Shown here piece after piece: positions 19,120-27,437 of a stretch of DNA of 64,000 nt; positions within the stretch are counted from its first letter, which is position 1; the number at the start of each line of letters is the position of its first letter. The translations under genes were made by a program, and so were the position numbers. This DNA comes from JAFEDN01 sp963712715 (lineage in GTDB: Bacteria > Pseudomonadota > Gammaproteobacteria > Coxiellales > Coxiellaceae): assembly GCA_963712715.1 (NCBI GenBank), contig CAVQJI010000054.1, positions 74,251-138,250 on the forward strand, in the 5' to 3' direction. The notes under the pieces are model-generated. The model saw only the letters and a program-made list of their open reading frames with translations. It did not search any database and had not been told where the DNA came from.

Positions 19120-19519
19120 GAGTACTATCCTCAATAGCAGGATCGGTAGACCAGTGGCCGGGTTGAATCACGTGATAGACTTGAGTCGATGAGAAGTAAT
19201 TGCCCTGACTGTCCTGATAAGGCGCAATCCAAAGCCGCATCACTGACTCCGGGGAACGGGTCACTTCATTATTATCAGCAGAATAACTGACATTGACCGT
19301 CAGTACCGGGTCAGAAGAGGGTGCGGGATTTGGTTTCGCTTCTGCTAATTTTCCCTGATCCACCATCGTGTTGACCTGATCCAGGCTTCGACAGGTGACA
19401 CCCGGCTTCATCGGGCAGGTGAATTGAGAATTTAATTCTCCACAACCGGAGAGTATCGCTGCACAGCCGAGCAATAAACTGACATGGACTAACTTTTTTG
19501 ATGGTTGAAAATTCCACAT
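19112..19519 (-). CDS. traV: TraV outer-membrane lipoprotein
   Basis: A 135-residue lipoprotein: an N-terminal hydrophobic stretch ends in the lipobox LSGC with the lipidated Cys at residue 26. Cys residues in QFTCPMKPGVTCRS match the TraV pattern, and the C-terminal RLWIAPYQDSQGNYFSSTQVY is a TraV signature (given in part elsewhere as SVMRLWIAPY). TraV anchors the TraK-TraB scaffold to the outer membrane. AGAGGAG precedes the ATG at good spacing. The gene appears intact. Confidence 0.9.
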   Translation of the reverse strand: MWNFQPSKKLVHVSLLLGCAAILSGCGELNSQFTCPMKPGVTCRSLDQVNTMVDQGKLAEAKPNPAPSSDPVLTVNVSYSADNNEVTRSPESVMRLWIAPYQDSQGNYFSSTQVYHVIQPGHWSTDPAIEDSTHV

Positions 19520-19540
19520 AAAAAACTCCTCTTTTAAGAT

Positions 19541-19681
19541 TTAAGAAAATCGGTCGCTTGATTCTGACTGATTACGGGTTTGCAATTCGTTAATTTGCGC
19601 TGGCGTTAAGGGTAAAGGGGAAACCGGCAACGGCGATGTCACGGCGGAATTCGTTGCCGGCGTGACGGATGGGTTATTCAT
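19541..19681 (-). CDS. 46-residue ORF between traB and traV
   Basis: A small frame whose ATG overlaps the traB stop (CATGAATAA). It encodes a Pro/Thr/Ser-rich N-terminal half followed by LTPAQINELQTRNQSES. It ends 21 bases before traV. Its composition resembles the Pro-rich tails of TraB or TraP rather than a folded domain, so it may be a remnant of traP or a small assembly factor. No family assignment is possible. Confidence 0.35.
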   Translation of the reverse strand: MNNPSVTPATNSAVTSPLPVSPLPLTPAQINELQTRNQSESSDRFS

Positions 19682-20504
19682 GACCGGTGATCATGGCTGA
19701 TGGTTGCAGTACGTGGGAAGTGGTTGCCACAGATTCAAACGGCGGCAAAATCGATTCTTTTTCATTGTCGTGTTTCTGGCCGTCTAAATAAAACCCTTTT
19801 AAAAAGACGATATCGACTATCGTCCCGGCGGATAACTGAATCACGGGATGGTATTGATCGGCTCGCCGAATGTTATAATCCGCGATTTTATCCATCGCAT
19901 TACTGACACCCTGAGCAGCCCCATATTTAAAAATATCGGCGTTATTGATAGTATTCACTGCACCGGAGGGTGAGATCGACGTTGTCGTATATTGCGAGGC
20001 AATGCCTTGAGAGAAGCCCGACAACGTGCCGGCGACAAACGCGCGTCTCAATAAAGCGCCTTCTCGCCATAAAGGCACGCCGCGCACGCCATTTTTACCT
20101 TCCGGCCCAAAGACCGTGCCTTCTACCGGTAATTCAATCACTTCTTGATGATTGGGGCTGACACAACTTAAACGTTCCAGTCGCATCAATCCCCGTTCGG
20201 AAGAAATATCGCCGATAGCCGCCGCGGTGGCGACACAATCTTTCAAATGACTGTAATGATGATTGGGTAACGTACCGGTATCCAATAGCCGAAATAACAC
20301 CGGTGTGGGATTACTTTGGCTATTCACGCCGGTGGAAGCATCCGCCCCGCCTAACATGACGGCGCGCACAAAAGTACCGGCGGGGACAAACGTATCCGGC
20401 GTTTTAGAGGGTTTAATCAGGGGTGCCGCCGTAGACTGATTTTTTAGAGGGGATAACGCCAGAACATCATCGTTCACGCCTTTCAGCGGCTGTAGGGAAA
20501 CCAC
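19674..20504 (-). CDS. traB: TraB C-terminal (VirB10-like) part
   Basis: Main part of TraB, the VirB10-like scaffold that spans the envelope. The block VPAGTFVRAVMLGGADAST is diagnostic, as is FGPEGKNGVRGVPLWREG-type text followed by FVAGTLSGFSQGIASQY. The C-terminal GTIVDIVFLKG closes the TraB beta-barrel domain. The N-terminal anchor lies in the 20610-20993 frame, and 100 bases between them require frame changes. The stop overlaps the small ORF at 19541-19681. Confidence 0.88.
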   Translation of the reverse strand: MVSLQPLKGVNDDVLALSPLKNQSTAAPLIKPSKTPDTFVPAGTFVRAVMLGGADASTGVNSQSNPTPVLFRLLDTGTLPNHHYSHLKDCVATAAAIGDISSERGLMRLERLSCVSPNHQEVIELPVEGTVFGPEGKNGVRGVPLWREGALLRRAFVAGTLSGFSQGIASQYTTTSISPSGAVNTINNADIFKYGAAQGVSNAMDKIADYNIRRADQYHPVIQLSAGTIVDIVFLKGFYLDGQKHDNEKESILPPFESVATTSHVLQPSAMITGHE

Positions 20505-20609
20505 ATCCGCCTGATGATCGAGGTTCGAGGATGTAGAATCAGCATTGGGGTCATGAGTCTTTATCCGGTAATGCCGGATTGGCGAGATTCAATTTTTCTT
20601 CTAACGCCT

Positions 20610-20993
20610 TCAGTTGAGCCTGTAATCCCTGCATGCGTCATTTTGAGATTGATTGGTTTTTTCCTGTTGCTCTTTTTGTTTTTTCAGGAATTCTAATTGT
20701 TGTTGCAATTCGGAGGTTGTTTTTTGTTCCCGGCTCAATTCATTTTGGGTTTTCTCAATAAATACCCCGGAACTGTCGACATGTGTGGTCGGGTTGTCCA
20801 TGGCCATCCGTTGTGACGAGGGTTTATGAATAGTGTGGGAAGACTGAACGTGGCCTGATAAGAGTGAATAAAAAGCCCAGCCGAGTATACTCAAAATCAT
20901 GAGGCTGATCGCTAGCGCCTTCTGTTGTTTTTTCCTGATTCGGCTGGGCTGCGTATCCACATTTTTTTCAGCATCGTAGGGTTGTTTAGACAT
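20610..20993 (-). CDS. traB: TraB N-terminal anchor and coiled coil
   Basis: The frame starts at 20993 with an ATG overlapping the traK stop. It has a cytoplasmic basic segment, one membrane helix (ALAISLMILSILGWAFYSLL) and a coiled coil (ELSREQKTTSELQQQLEFLK), the normal order for TraB. The frame is lost near 20,610; the coiled coil resumes as LQAQLKALEEKLNLANP in another frame before the VirB10-like domain. Confidence 0.8.
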   Translation of the reverse strand: MSKQPYDAEKNVDTQPSRIRKKQQKALAISLMILSILGWAFYSLLSGHVQSSHTIHKPSSQRMAMDNPTTHVDSSGVFIEKTQNELSREQKTTSELQQQLEFLKKQKEQQEKTNQSQNDACRDYRLN

Positions 20994-21836
20994 GGCTGGT
21001 CACCTTAATCAGTTGAATGGTTTGATGAGGGGCAAGCGTGGTGGCTTGCAGATAAATGGCGCGATCACCGGATTGATACAAATCTTCTTCCGCCAGGCTT
21101 TGAGTTTGCCGGGAATGATTGGTGAGTTGATAGATCTCTACCGATAAGTGCGCACCGATATATTGATCGGTTAATTTCAAATCGAAATTTTTCCCGACAG
21201 TGAATTCTTTCGGTTTTTTCAAAACCGTCTGCACATAGCCGTTTGGAATGTTGTGTTGAAGAACCGCATCCACCAGATGAATTAAAGTTTGTGTATAACG
21301 CTCACTGGTTTCCCAGGTTTTCGCAGCTTCTTTCTCCAATTCCTGGGGTTTGAGGACCAGGACATCGGCCCGCGAGTAGAGCGCGGCGTTAAGTTCAATA
21401 CGTAATGCCGACCCTTGTTCAGTGCTAATGAATAAATAAAATGGTTTTGATGGATGAAGATTATTTTTTGCTTTTGATTTTGGACATTGAATTTTGGTTG
21501 TTTTTTGTTTTTATTTTTAGTTTTTCTGAATGCGGGACAAATTTTATGGGTAATTGGTTGATATGATGATGGGTTTAATAAACACTGCGCCCTGAACCGT
21601 GTCATTGCTCATCTGGTAAGCGCCTTCAGAACCTCTGACCAGCGTAATACGATCTCCCGCCACCGAAATTCGCGTCAATTCCTTTGCGGATATTTCTGCG
21701 GAAATTTGCGAATTATTTTCAGCGATAAAAGTCTGCGCGTTGTGCCTTTGCTGAAAATATCAGCATCGGAAATAATACCTGCCAGAAAATAGAGGGATTT
21801 TGAATAAGGATCGATTAACAGGTTTTTAAGCATCAT
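20986..21836 (-). pseudogene. traK: TraK secretin-like protein, heavily frameshifted
   Basis: An ATG at 21836 with AGGAG before it opens the gene. The useful TraK text is SAKELTRISVAGDRITLVRG in one frame, after a first indel near 21,730. A second break near 21,540 precedes an A-rich stretch. Coding resumes in frame as FISTEQGSALRIELNAAL and runs through 20986-21339 to the C-terminus. TraK is the VirB9-like periplasmic partner of TraB and TraV. It has at least two indels and probably more. Confidence 0.7.
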
Positions 21837-21842
21837 GTTCTC

Positions 21843-22425
21843 CTATTTTGAATGCTCATCGTTGTGATCGTTTTTAATTTCCTCGAAGGATTTCAGCCAC
21901 AGTCTGCCTTCTGAATAGCGAAACTGAAGCTGATAATGGATCCGCTGCACCGGCAAATGATCATTGCCGACCGTGGCGCTCAAATCACCGGTAATTTGTG
22001 CGGTAAGCTGTTGGGTATTGACCACCACTTCCACCGGATAAAAAATCAAACTGGTATGGGTTTTTTCTAATTGTTCCGCCTCACTGACCAACTCATTTTT
22101 TAAATCACCGTAATAAGCGGGATCGGTGTAGCGCAGTAAAGTCTCCTGTTGATAAGCCGCATTGCCGGGAGTGAGATTCAGCCGTAATTGAGCTAAAAAT
22201 GAAGCCATTTGCGATAAATATTCGGGAGAGACGGCCCTGGCTTCTACCCAAAAGGCTTGATTCACGACAGGCGGTGTAATCACAATCCGTTCCCGGCCAA
22301 TCAGTCGGCAGACACTGACTCGTCAACAATAAACTGACCAGGGCCAGGAGTGCGGCCAATACTAAATAACCATTCCTCTGCGCCAGTATTCCCTGTAATC
22401 GCGATTTATAATGAGTGAGTTGCAT
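21843..22425 (-). pseudogene. traE: TraE (VirB8-like) inner-membrane protein, one frameshift
   Basis: Start at 22425 after AGGAGC. The N-terminus (MQLTHYKSRLQGILAQRNGY then LVLAALLALVSLLL) is the single membrane helix of TraE. Coding shifts frame near 22,315 into LIGRERIVITPPVVNQAFWV, a strong TraE signature, and then runs to 21843 with LRYTDPAYYGDLKNEL. TraE is the VirB8-like component that helps pilin insertion and assembly. A single indel would repair it. Confidence 0.85.
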
Positions 22426-22442
22426 ACTTGCTCCTGTAGGGC

Positions 22443-22724
22443 TTATCCGATTAATTCCCGCCAATAAGAAGGCGGCGTGGCTTTGAGTTTTAAACACATC
22501 GGCACATGCCAATATAGCCAGTGGTACATAAAATAATGACCCTGTTCGCCTTTCAATTTTTTAATACCGAATAACGCACCGGATCCGGTGATCATGCCCC
22601 AGACCGGGCTATTAAACACCAGCATCAGGATTAAAAACGGGACTAAAAAAGCAGTGAGTTCATCAATCGTCCAGAGCATGAATTTAATCGGCTCATCGAG
22701 GGTTTGCGGAATGCGGTAGCTCAT
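22443..22724 (-). CDS. traL: TraL pilus assembly protein
   Basis: Intact 93-residue protein with the TraL signature IPQTLDEPIKFMLWTIDE and one or two hydrophobic segments in the middle. The ATG overlaps the traA stop (ATGA), and AGGAG lies within the end of traA, so translation is coupled to pilin. TraL is a small VirB3-like inner-membrane component of F-type systems. Confidence 0.9.
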   Translation of the reverse strand: MSYRIPQTLDEPIKFMLWTIDELTAFLVPFLILMLVFNSPVWGMITGSGALFGIKKLKGEQGHYFMYHWLYWHVPMCLKLKATPPSYWRELIG

Positions 22725-23077
22725 GCACTTTCTCCTGCCATCGACAGGATGATGTTGAAAAAGATCGACACCACTACGATACCGCTCAATATCACCAAAT
22801 TCTTGGTTTTCATGTAGCCAGCTAATCCTAAAATGCCTTCAGCCGCGTAGATATATTTTTTACCTGTGCCATTGAGTGTCGCCCACAGACTGGCGTCAGT
22901 GCCTGCTAAAATATCGTCTCCATCCGCCAGTGCCGAACCGCACAGGCCGATTAAACTGACCAACAAAAACAGGCGGAGGGTGGCTAAACTGTTAGGCTGG
23001 CATAAAGCACACCACAGCCGACAGCCCCATGTTTGGCTCATGCTTTTAATTTGCTTCACTACGCTCTTTATTTTCAT
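22721..23077 (-). CDS. traA: TraA propilin
   Basis: 118 residues from the ATG at 23077, chosen because AGGAG lies eight bases upstream; a longer frame to 23152 lacks a site. The leader is 51 residues ending GSALA, followed by a mature part of 67 residues starting DGDD; F propilin has a 51-residue leader and a 70-residue pilin, so the match is close. Two hydrophobic segments in the mature part (YAAEGILGLAGYM and LVILSGIVVVSIFFNIIL) are those that pack in the pilus. The gene appears functional despite the damage downstream. Confidence 0.85.
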   Translation of the reverse strand: MKIKSVVKQIKSMSQTWGCRLWCALCQPNSLATLRLFLLVSLIGLCGSALADGDDILAGTDASLWATLNGTGKKYIYAAEGILGLAGYMKTKNLVILSGIVVVSIFFNIILSMAGESA

Positions 23078-23447
23078 GACGCTTACTCCTGCGTTTTTTA
23101 TGTTGGTTATTTTTGTGTTGCCCCTGACATTGAAAGGTGGATAACCATTCAAATTTCCAATGCAGCGGTTTAAAGTGTTTATGGCCTAATTTCTCCATCT
23201 TTGCCAAACAACGCACCTTATATTCGGCACGGGCCTCTTGAATATCCCGTGAAAAATTTCTGCACTTTTGGTGATAATTCTCCTCAAAGATAGCCTGTTC
23301 ATTTTCACCATCCTTTTTCCAGCGCCAAAACCATTTCACTTTAATACCGGCATAGTGCGCCGCGAGTTCATAACTCGCTCCAATCCGCAGAGCTTCACCT
23401 ATTTTTTGTTGAACGCTCTCTGTCAACTCATGATGCTGACTCTCCAT
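23046..23447 (-). CDS. Small HTH protein resembling a terminase small subunit
   Basis: A 133-residue basic protein. An N-terminal helix-turn-helix-like segment (GASYELAAHYAGIKVKWFWR) is followed by an Arg/Lys helical region with the pattern of phage terminase small-subunit-like proteins (long acidic-basic helix, then HFKPLHWKFEWL where such proteins have W-x-A-x-x-W-x-L-E). The C-terminal tail is Lys/His/Gln-rich and overlaps the traA leader. The start overlaps the end of the methyltransferase gene, which suggests a phage-derived pair. The function is inferred only. Confidence 0.55.
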   Translation of the reverse strand: MESQHHELTESVQQKIGEALRIGASYELAAHYAGIKVKWFWRWKKDGENEQAIFEENYHQKCRNFSRDIQEARAEYKVRCLAKMEKLGHKHFKPLHWKFEWLSTFQCQGQHKNNQHKKRRSKRHENKERSEAN

Positions 23448-24678
23448 GACTCATGCCTTGTCGCGCTGATACACAGTCCGCGAATGTCCGGTCTGTTCCG
23501 GACAACACCGCCGCTTTGCCTGTGTGTTTCTCAAAGCGACGCAAGATCACGTCCACATACTGCGGCATGATCTCAACGAGATACGCCTGGCGGTGCGTAT
23601 GCTCGGCTGCGATCAGGGTGGATCCGGCTCCGCCAAACATATCCAGCACCCGGTCGCCTGTTAAGCTGCTGTTATGCAGCGCCTTTTGTACCAGCGCCCA
23701 AGGCTTCATCGTGGGATGAAGATCGCAGGACAACGGCTTATCGAACGGCCACACCGTACTTTGCGCACGATCCCCATACCACGCATCCACTTGGCCTTTG
23801 CGGTAAGCGTAGTAAATGGGTTCGTGCTGCGTTTTGTAGCGGCCTCGATTTAATACAAAATGATTCTTGCTCCAAATAATCTGAGAACGGATAACCAGCT
23901 GATTGAATTCCAACGCCTCTTTGACTAAATCCTGAAATTGGGAGGCATGGCAGACATACCAGGAGGCTTCCGGTTTCACCACCGTCACCGCATTGGCAAA
24001 AGCCGTTTGTAAAAACTGCAAATAAGCCTGTGGATTCATGTGGTCATTTTGAATAGAGCGCCCTTTGAAAGCGCCACGGGCTTGATGATAATCGACGTTA
24101 TAGGGCGGATCGGTAAACACTAAATCGGCTTTCTCACCATTCATCAGTCGAGCTATATCAGTGGGAGATGTCGCATCCCCACACATCACCCGATGAAGCC
24201 CACATTCCCAAACATCGCCCGGTTGACTCACAATCATATTTTGCGGTGTTAACCCATCTAAGGATTCTTCATCGGATTCTGATAATGTGCCAAGTAATTT
24301 GGTTAATTCGATTTCACTGAAGGCAGTCCATGACAAATCCACATCGAGTTCTTTTAATGAAGCTAATTCCTGACGCAATAAATCCGAATCCCATTCGGCT
24401 TCTTCACTTAAACGATTGTCGGCAATACGATAGGCTTTGACCTGTTCCGGTGTCAGATGGTTAGCCACCAAAACCGGAACTTTTTCCATTTTCAATTTTC
24501 TTGCGGCCAGCCAGCGGGTATGACCGGCAACAATGGTATGATCAGTGTCCACCACAATCGACTGCTGCCAGCCGTAGGTTTTTAAACTGTCGGCGACTTT
24601 ATCCACCGCTTTAGTATTGCGGCGGGGATTTCGCTCATACGGGCGAAGGTCGTCGATTAAAAACCATTGAATATCCAT
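23428..24678 (-). CDS. ParB-N domain fused to a DNA adenine/cytosine-N4 methyltransferase
   Basis: 416 residues. Residues about 1-95 form a ParB/Srx-like domain (LRPYERNPRRN, VAGHTRWLAARKL, VPVLVANHLTPEQVKAYRIADN). From about 150 onward is an N6-adenine/N4-cytosine methyltransferase: the catalytic motif is TDPPYNVDY and the cofactor motif FGGAGSTLIAAE comes at the end, the order of beta-class enzymes. Such ParB-methylase fusions are common in phages and integrative elements and usually act without a partner nuclease. It is the first gene of the minus-strand tra direction, behind the inverted-repeat region at 24.77-24.93 kb, and may protect or mark the element DNA. Confidence 0.88.
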   Translation of the reverse strand: MDIQWFLIDDLRPYERNPRRNTKAVDKVADSLKTYGWQQSIVVDTDHTIVAGHTRWLAARKLKMEKVPVLVANHLTPEQVKAYRIADNRLSEEAEWDSDLLRQELASLKELDVDLSWTAFSEIELTKLLGTLSESDEESLDGLTPQNMIVSQPGDVWECGLHRVMCGDATSPTDIARLMNGEKADLVFTDPPYNVDYHQARGAFKGRSIQNDHMNPQAYLQFLQTAFANAVTVVKPEASWYVCHASQFQDLVKEALEFNQLVIRSQIIWSKNHFVLNRGRYKTQHEPIYYAYRKGQVDAWYGDRAQSTVWPFDKPLSCDLHPTMKPWALVQKALHNSSLTGDRVLDMFGGAGSTLIAAEHTHRQAYLVEIMPQYVDVILRRFEKHTGKAAVLSGTDRTFADCVSARQGMSHGESAS

Positions 24679-24769
24679 GCATCGTGCTCCCTGATAAAAT
24701 TTTTCAGTGAAGGGCTTGCCTTCACGAGTGAAATCATCCTCTCAGGAAAGACACTGAAATGGAAAGCGC

Positions 24770-24931
24770 AAAAGTTCACGACATGATGGCAAAAAGTTCA
24801 CGAGATGACCCTTAAAATTGACCGAAAACGTTATTTTGGGCGTAAAAAAATCGCGTAAGTCTTTGATTCTTTCTTCCGGTCGGTCAATTTTAGAGGGTCT
24901 GTCGTGAACTTTTGGTTATCAAGTCGTGAAA
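24770..24931. promoter_or_regulatory. Symmetrical inverted-repeat region, oriT or operator candidate
   Basis: The octamer GTTCACGA occurs at 24774-24781 and 24796-24803 and as its complement TCGTGAAC at 24902-24909 with a near copy TCGTGAAA at 24924-24931. The spacing in each pair is exactly 22 bases. Around the inner pair lies a longer imperfect inverted repeat, arms 24792-24824 and 24881-24913, separated by a 56-base loop. The region separates the methyltransferase/tra operon from the plus-strand genes. Its form suits a divergent operator or the origin of transfer; the sequence cannot decide. Confidence 0.6.
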
Positions 24932-24954
24932 AAAAGTGAGGTGAATTTCATTTT

Positions 24955-25056
24955 ATGAATCCTCGTAATATGGCAGGCTATTCCGTAAGTCACCGCGCAA
25001 CGCAACTGATAGCGTCATTATCAAATGCTAACAAGGGGACGAATAAACAGGATTAA
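24955..25056 (+). CDS. 33-residue ORF upstream of a coupled hypothetical gene
   Basis: An ATG at 24955 follows GTGAGGTG at rather long spacing. The frame encodes MNPRNMAGYSVSHRATQLIA and a Lys/Asn-rich end, closing four bases before the next start at 25061. The spacing suggests a leader peptide or a coupled small protein. It immediately follows the outer half-site of the inverted-repeat region. Confidence 0.3.
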   Translation: MNPRNMAGYSVSHRATQLIASLSNANKGTNKQD

Positions 25057-25060
25057 CCCA

Positions 25061-25336
25061 ATGAACAATCATACTGAAAAAACCGATCAAAACGCGAACT
25101 CAGATCAAAAGAAGAAACGTTTACTGAGTGATCCTTCTTTTGATGCCTTAGTCGAGATCCAGAAAGAAATCGCTGAACAAATCCGGTGGATGCCTTCACT
25201 TTATAAGTTAGTCAATACCCTGATCAACACCGAGACGTTGCCTTATTTGAAAGAATTGATTCTGGCGGAATGGCATCATCGCCAACGACCGCTATTTAAA
25301 TCATCGACGACTGAAACCACAAAAACAATTTCTTAA
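25061..25336 (+). CDS. Hypothetical 91-residue protein
   Basis: The start at 25061 has AGGA eight bases before it and is preferred to the ATG at 25025. The protein has a polar, disordered N-terminus, then a helical segment (FDALVEIQKEIAEQIRWMPSLY and LINTETLPYLKELILAEWHH, in part). No family was recognised. Position just after the inverted-repeat region suggests a regulator or relaxosome accessory factor, but this is only positional. Confidence 0.5.
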   Translation: MNNHTEKTDQNANSDQKKKRLLSDPSFDALVEIQKEIAEQIRWMPSLYKLVNTLINTETLPYLKELILAEWHHRQRPLFKSSTTETTKTIS

Positions 25337-25492
25337 TTCAATACCGACACCGACACTTTTTTAATTTCTAACACTTCGACACTTATCCCTATTCCATAAC
25401 CGGGTTTATTAACCCAATGCAGGATCGGTTAGTGCGTCTCCTTTAGAAATGCGCTGACTGAATTCACTCAATCAAACACCAGGAGATTTTTT

Positions 25493-26365
25493 ATGTCTAA
25501 ATTAATTCAGGCGCTCATGAATCAAGAGCACCCTCAACGTCAGGCGCCGTTTTCAACCACGCCGGGTCAGGAAGCTCAACATCTTTATCAGGAGGCGGCG
25601 GAGCATATGCGTCAGAATCGGCCAGGTTTTACTCAGGAATATAAAGTCACCGAGGACAAAATCAAAGCCGGTGTGCAGGCGCGCGTCACCGCGGAGTTGG
25701 ACAGTGTCAATCTGCATGACCCTAATCAATTCGATCGCCTTCAACGATTGATCGTCGACTGGCATCCGAATCCAACTCATGACAATTTTAGAGCCTGCGA
25801 AGCCGTTAAAAAAGCACTGATCCATTGCACAGCAGACGCTCACAAAAAACAGCAATTGCAACGGGCCTGTCAGGAATATAAAGCGCATTTAGCGGCGGAT
25901 ATCCGATCAGAACTCAATAGTGCTTTTCCCGAAGTCTCCCGGAAATATGGCTTCGATTTGCCTGAACCGACGACTTCCTACAAAAAGCCATTACGACCCA
26001 CAGAAAAACCCTCGGCTTTAGAGTCGTTCCTGATCAAAGAATCCAAATCTTTGCCGCTCAATCAACACGAAGGATTGCAAAAAGCGGTGAAGAAATACGA
26101 AGCCGTGACCACTCTGCAATACACCTTACTGACTGCGAAACCGGCTCCAGCACAGATTCAGGAATTTAAGCAAACGCTGGAGAAACAAAAACCCGTGCTC
26201 GAAGCCCATCGGGACAGTACCGCCATGCGATTTCTCAAAGGGGTCACCACCATCCTCACGTTAGGTGTTGCCGCCCTCTGCGGCATTTTCAGTGTCAAAG
26301 GTGAAAAAGCCTCGGAAAAAATGCAGGGCATTGTGAACAGACCGACGGCGGCCAAATTGGGATAA
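25493..26365 (+). CDS. Effector-like helical protein with a C-terminal membrane hairpin (copy 1)
   Basis: 290 residues, mostly alpha-helical and charged, from an ATG with AGGAG before it. The C-terminus contains HRDSTAMRFLKGVTTILTLG followed by VAALCGIFSVKG, a hydrophobic segment that closely matches the end of the next gene. The two start alike (MSKLI) and share the central cysteine-rich helix (CEAVKKALIHC against CLEVQKTLLTLL). They are tandem paralogues. In Legionella-type genomes similar D-S-x-x-x-x-F-x-K-x-V ends occur in secreted proteins; that link is from memory. Confidence 0.65.
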   Translation: MSKLIQALMNQEHPQRQAPFSTTPGQEAQHLYQEAAEHMRQNRPGFTQEYKVTEDKIKAGVQARVTAELDSVNLHDPNQFDRLQRLIVDWHPNPTHDNFRACEAVKKALIHCTADAHKKQQLQRACQEYKAHLAADIRSELNSAFPEVSRKYGFDLPEPTTSYKKPLRPTEKPSALESFLIKESKSLPLNQHEGLQKAVKKYEAVTTLQYTLLTAKPAPAQIQEFKQTLEKQKPVLEAHRDSTAMRFLKGVTTILTLGVAALCGIFSVKGEKASEKMQGIVNRPTAAKLG

Positions 26366-26427
26366 CCGGAGACGGGAAAATTTTTTGAATGGATTTTTTT
26401 ATTTGATTTCATTTTAGGAGAAAGAAT

Positions 26428-27336
26428 ATGAGCAAACTCATCGAACAATTTCTAGAAACCCATCGTCAATGTACGGCGCAAAATTCGGTATTTAATATTA
26501 GCCAGGCATTAGATCAGGAAGCCCTGGCGATTGTTGAGCAGGCCCAGGCGGAAACACAGAGACGCTTCAGAGGGAAAACCACTGACGCCAATCATCAGCA
26601 AAAGGTATTCAACGCCAGCTTAGCAGCACGCCTGACCCGATTGCTGGATAAAGTGGATTTAATCAACGTCAGCCGTTATGGCACGCTGGGAAATGCTATC
26701 CGGCGTTGGTGTCCCTGGCAGTCAGGTCAGCAGCAAGTGTGCCTTGAAGTACAGAAAACTTTACTAACTTTATTGCCGGTCACCCGCCAGAAGCAGGAAC
26801 TCCAGCAATTGTGCCAGGATTATCGAAACCATCTGGCTGTGGAAGTTGAAAAAGAAGCTAAAAATGACTCTGAACAAAACTATATGGTCAGTACCCAAAA
26901 GCGGACATTATTATTTGGCGCGCCACCCGTGAATGAGCACGCCCAGATGAAAATGGTCACCGACTCCAGACCGTCGGTGGAGAAATTAGTCATGGGCCCG
27001 ACACGCGCTGTCGGAAAACCAGAGCAGCCCCCGTCTTTGGCCGTACAAAAATATCAAACGGTGAGCGCACTACAAGCCACTCTCAGCACGCCGGTGAAAT
27101 CCGCACCGGAACAGGTGAAGGATTTTCGTGTGCAATTCAGGATTCATCGTCCGGTCATTGAACAGGACCGGGATAGTCTGGCTATGAAATTCGCCAAAGG
27201 GGTGGCGACCATATTGTCGCTGGGTGTCGCCTGGCTGTGCGGTATCTGGAACGTCAAAGGTCAGGAGGCCGCGAATGACCTGCAAACCACTTTGGACAAA
27301 CCACTGCCGCCCATGGGCGCTTGCCGGGTGGGTTAA
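26428..27336 (+). CDS. Effector-like helical protein with a C-terminal membrane hairpin (copy 2)
   Basis: 302 residues, paralogue of the preceding gene, 62 bases downstream and with AGGAG before its ATG. It shares the MSKLI start and the C-terminal block DRDSLAMKFAKGVATILSLG with VAWLCGIWNVKG. The middle is more divergent, with a Pro/Thr-rich linker around residues 160-200. A duplicated pair next to a coiled-coil gene suggests an adaptive function, either host-directed or related to the mobile element. No enzymatic motif is visible. Confidence 0.65.
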   Translation: MSKLIEQFLETHRQCTAQNSVFNISQALDQEALAIVEQAQAETQRRFRGKTTDANHQQKVFNASLAARLTRLLDKVDLINVSRYGTLGNAIRRWCPWQSGQQQVCLEVQKTLLTLLPVTRQKQELQQLCQDYRNHLAVEVEKEAKNDSEQNYMVSTQKRTLLFGAPPVNEHAQMKMVTDSRPSVEKLVMGPTRAVGKPEQPPSLAVQKYQTVSALQATLSTPVKSAPEQVKDFRVQFRIHRPVIEQDRDSLAMKFAKGVATILSLGVAWLCGIWNVKGQEAANDLQTTLDKPLPPMGACRVG

Positions 27337-27437
27337 TCATTGATGACCCTGATCATTCTATTCAGTTCCCGGCCATACCTTACCGGGGACTGGTCGGATG
27401 ATGCTCTGATCGGATTGATTGTTGGAAGAGGTGATCT

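Noticed and set aside
1..23077. Frameshifts interpreted as programmed frameshifting
   Set aside because: Too many, without slippery sequences, and together with a nonsense codon; decay or sequencing error is more likely.
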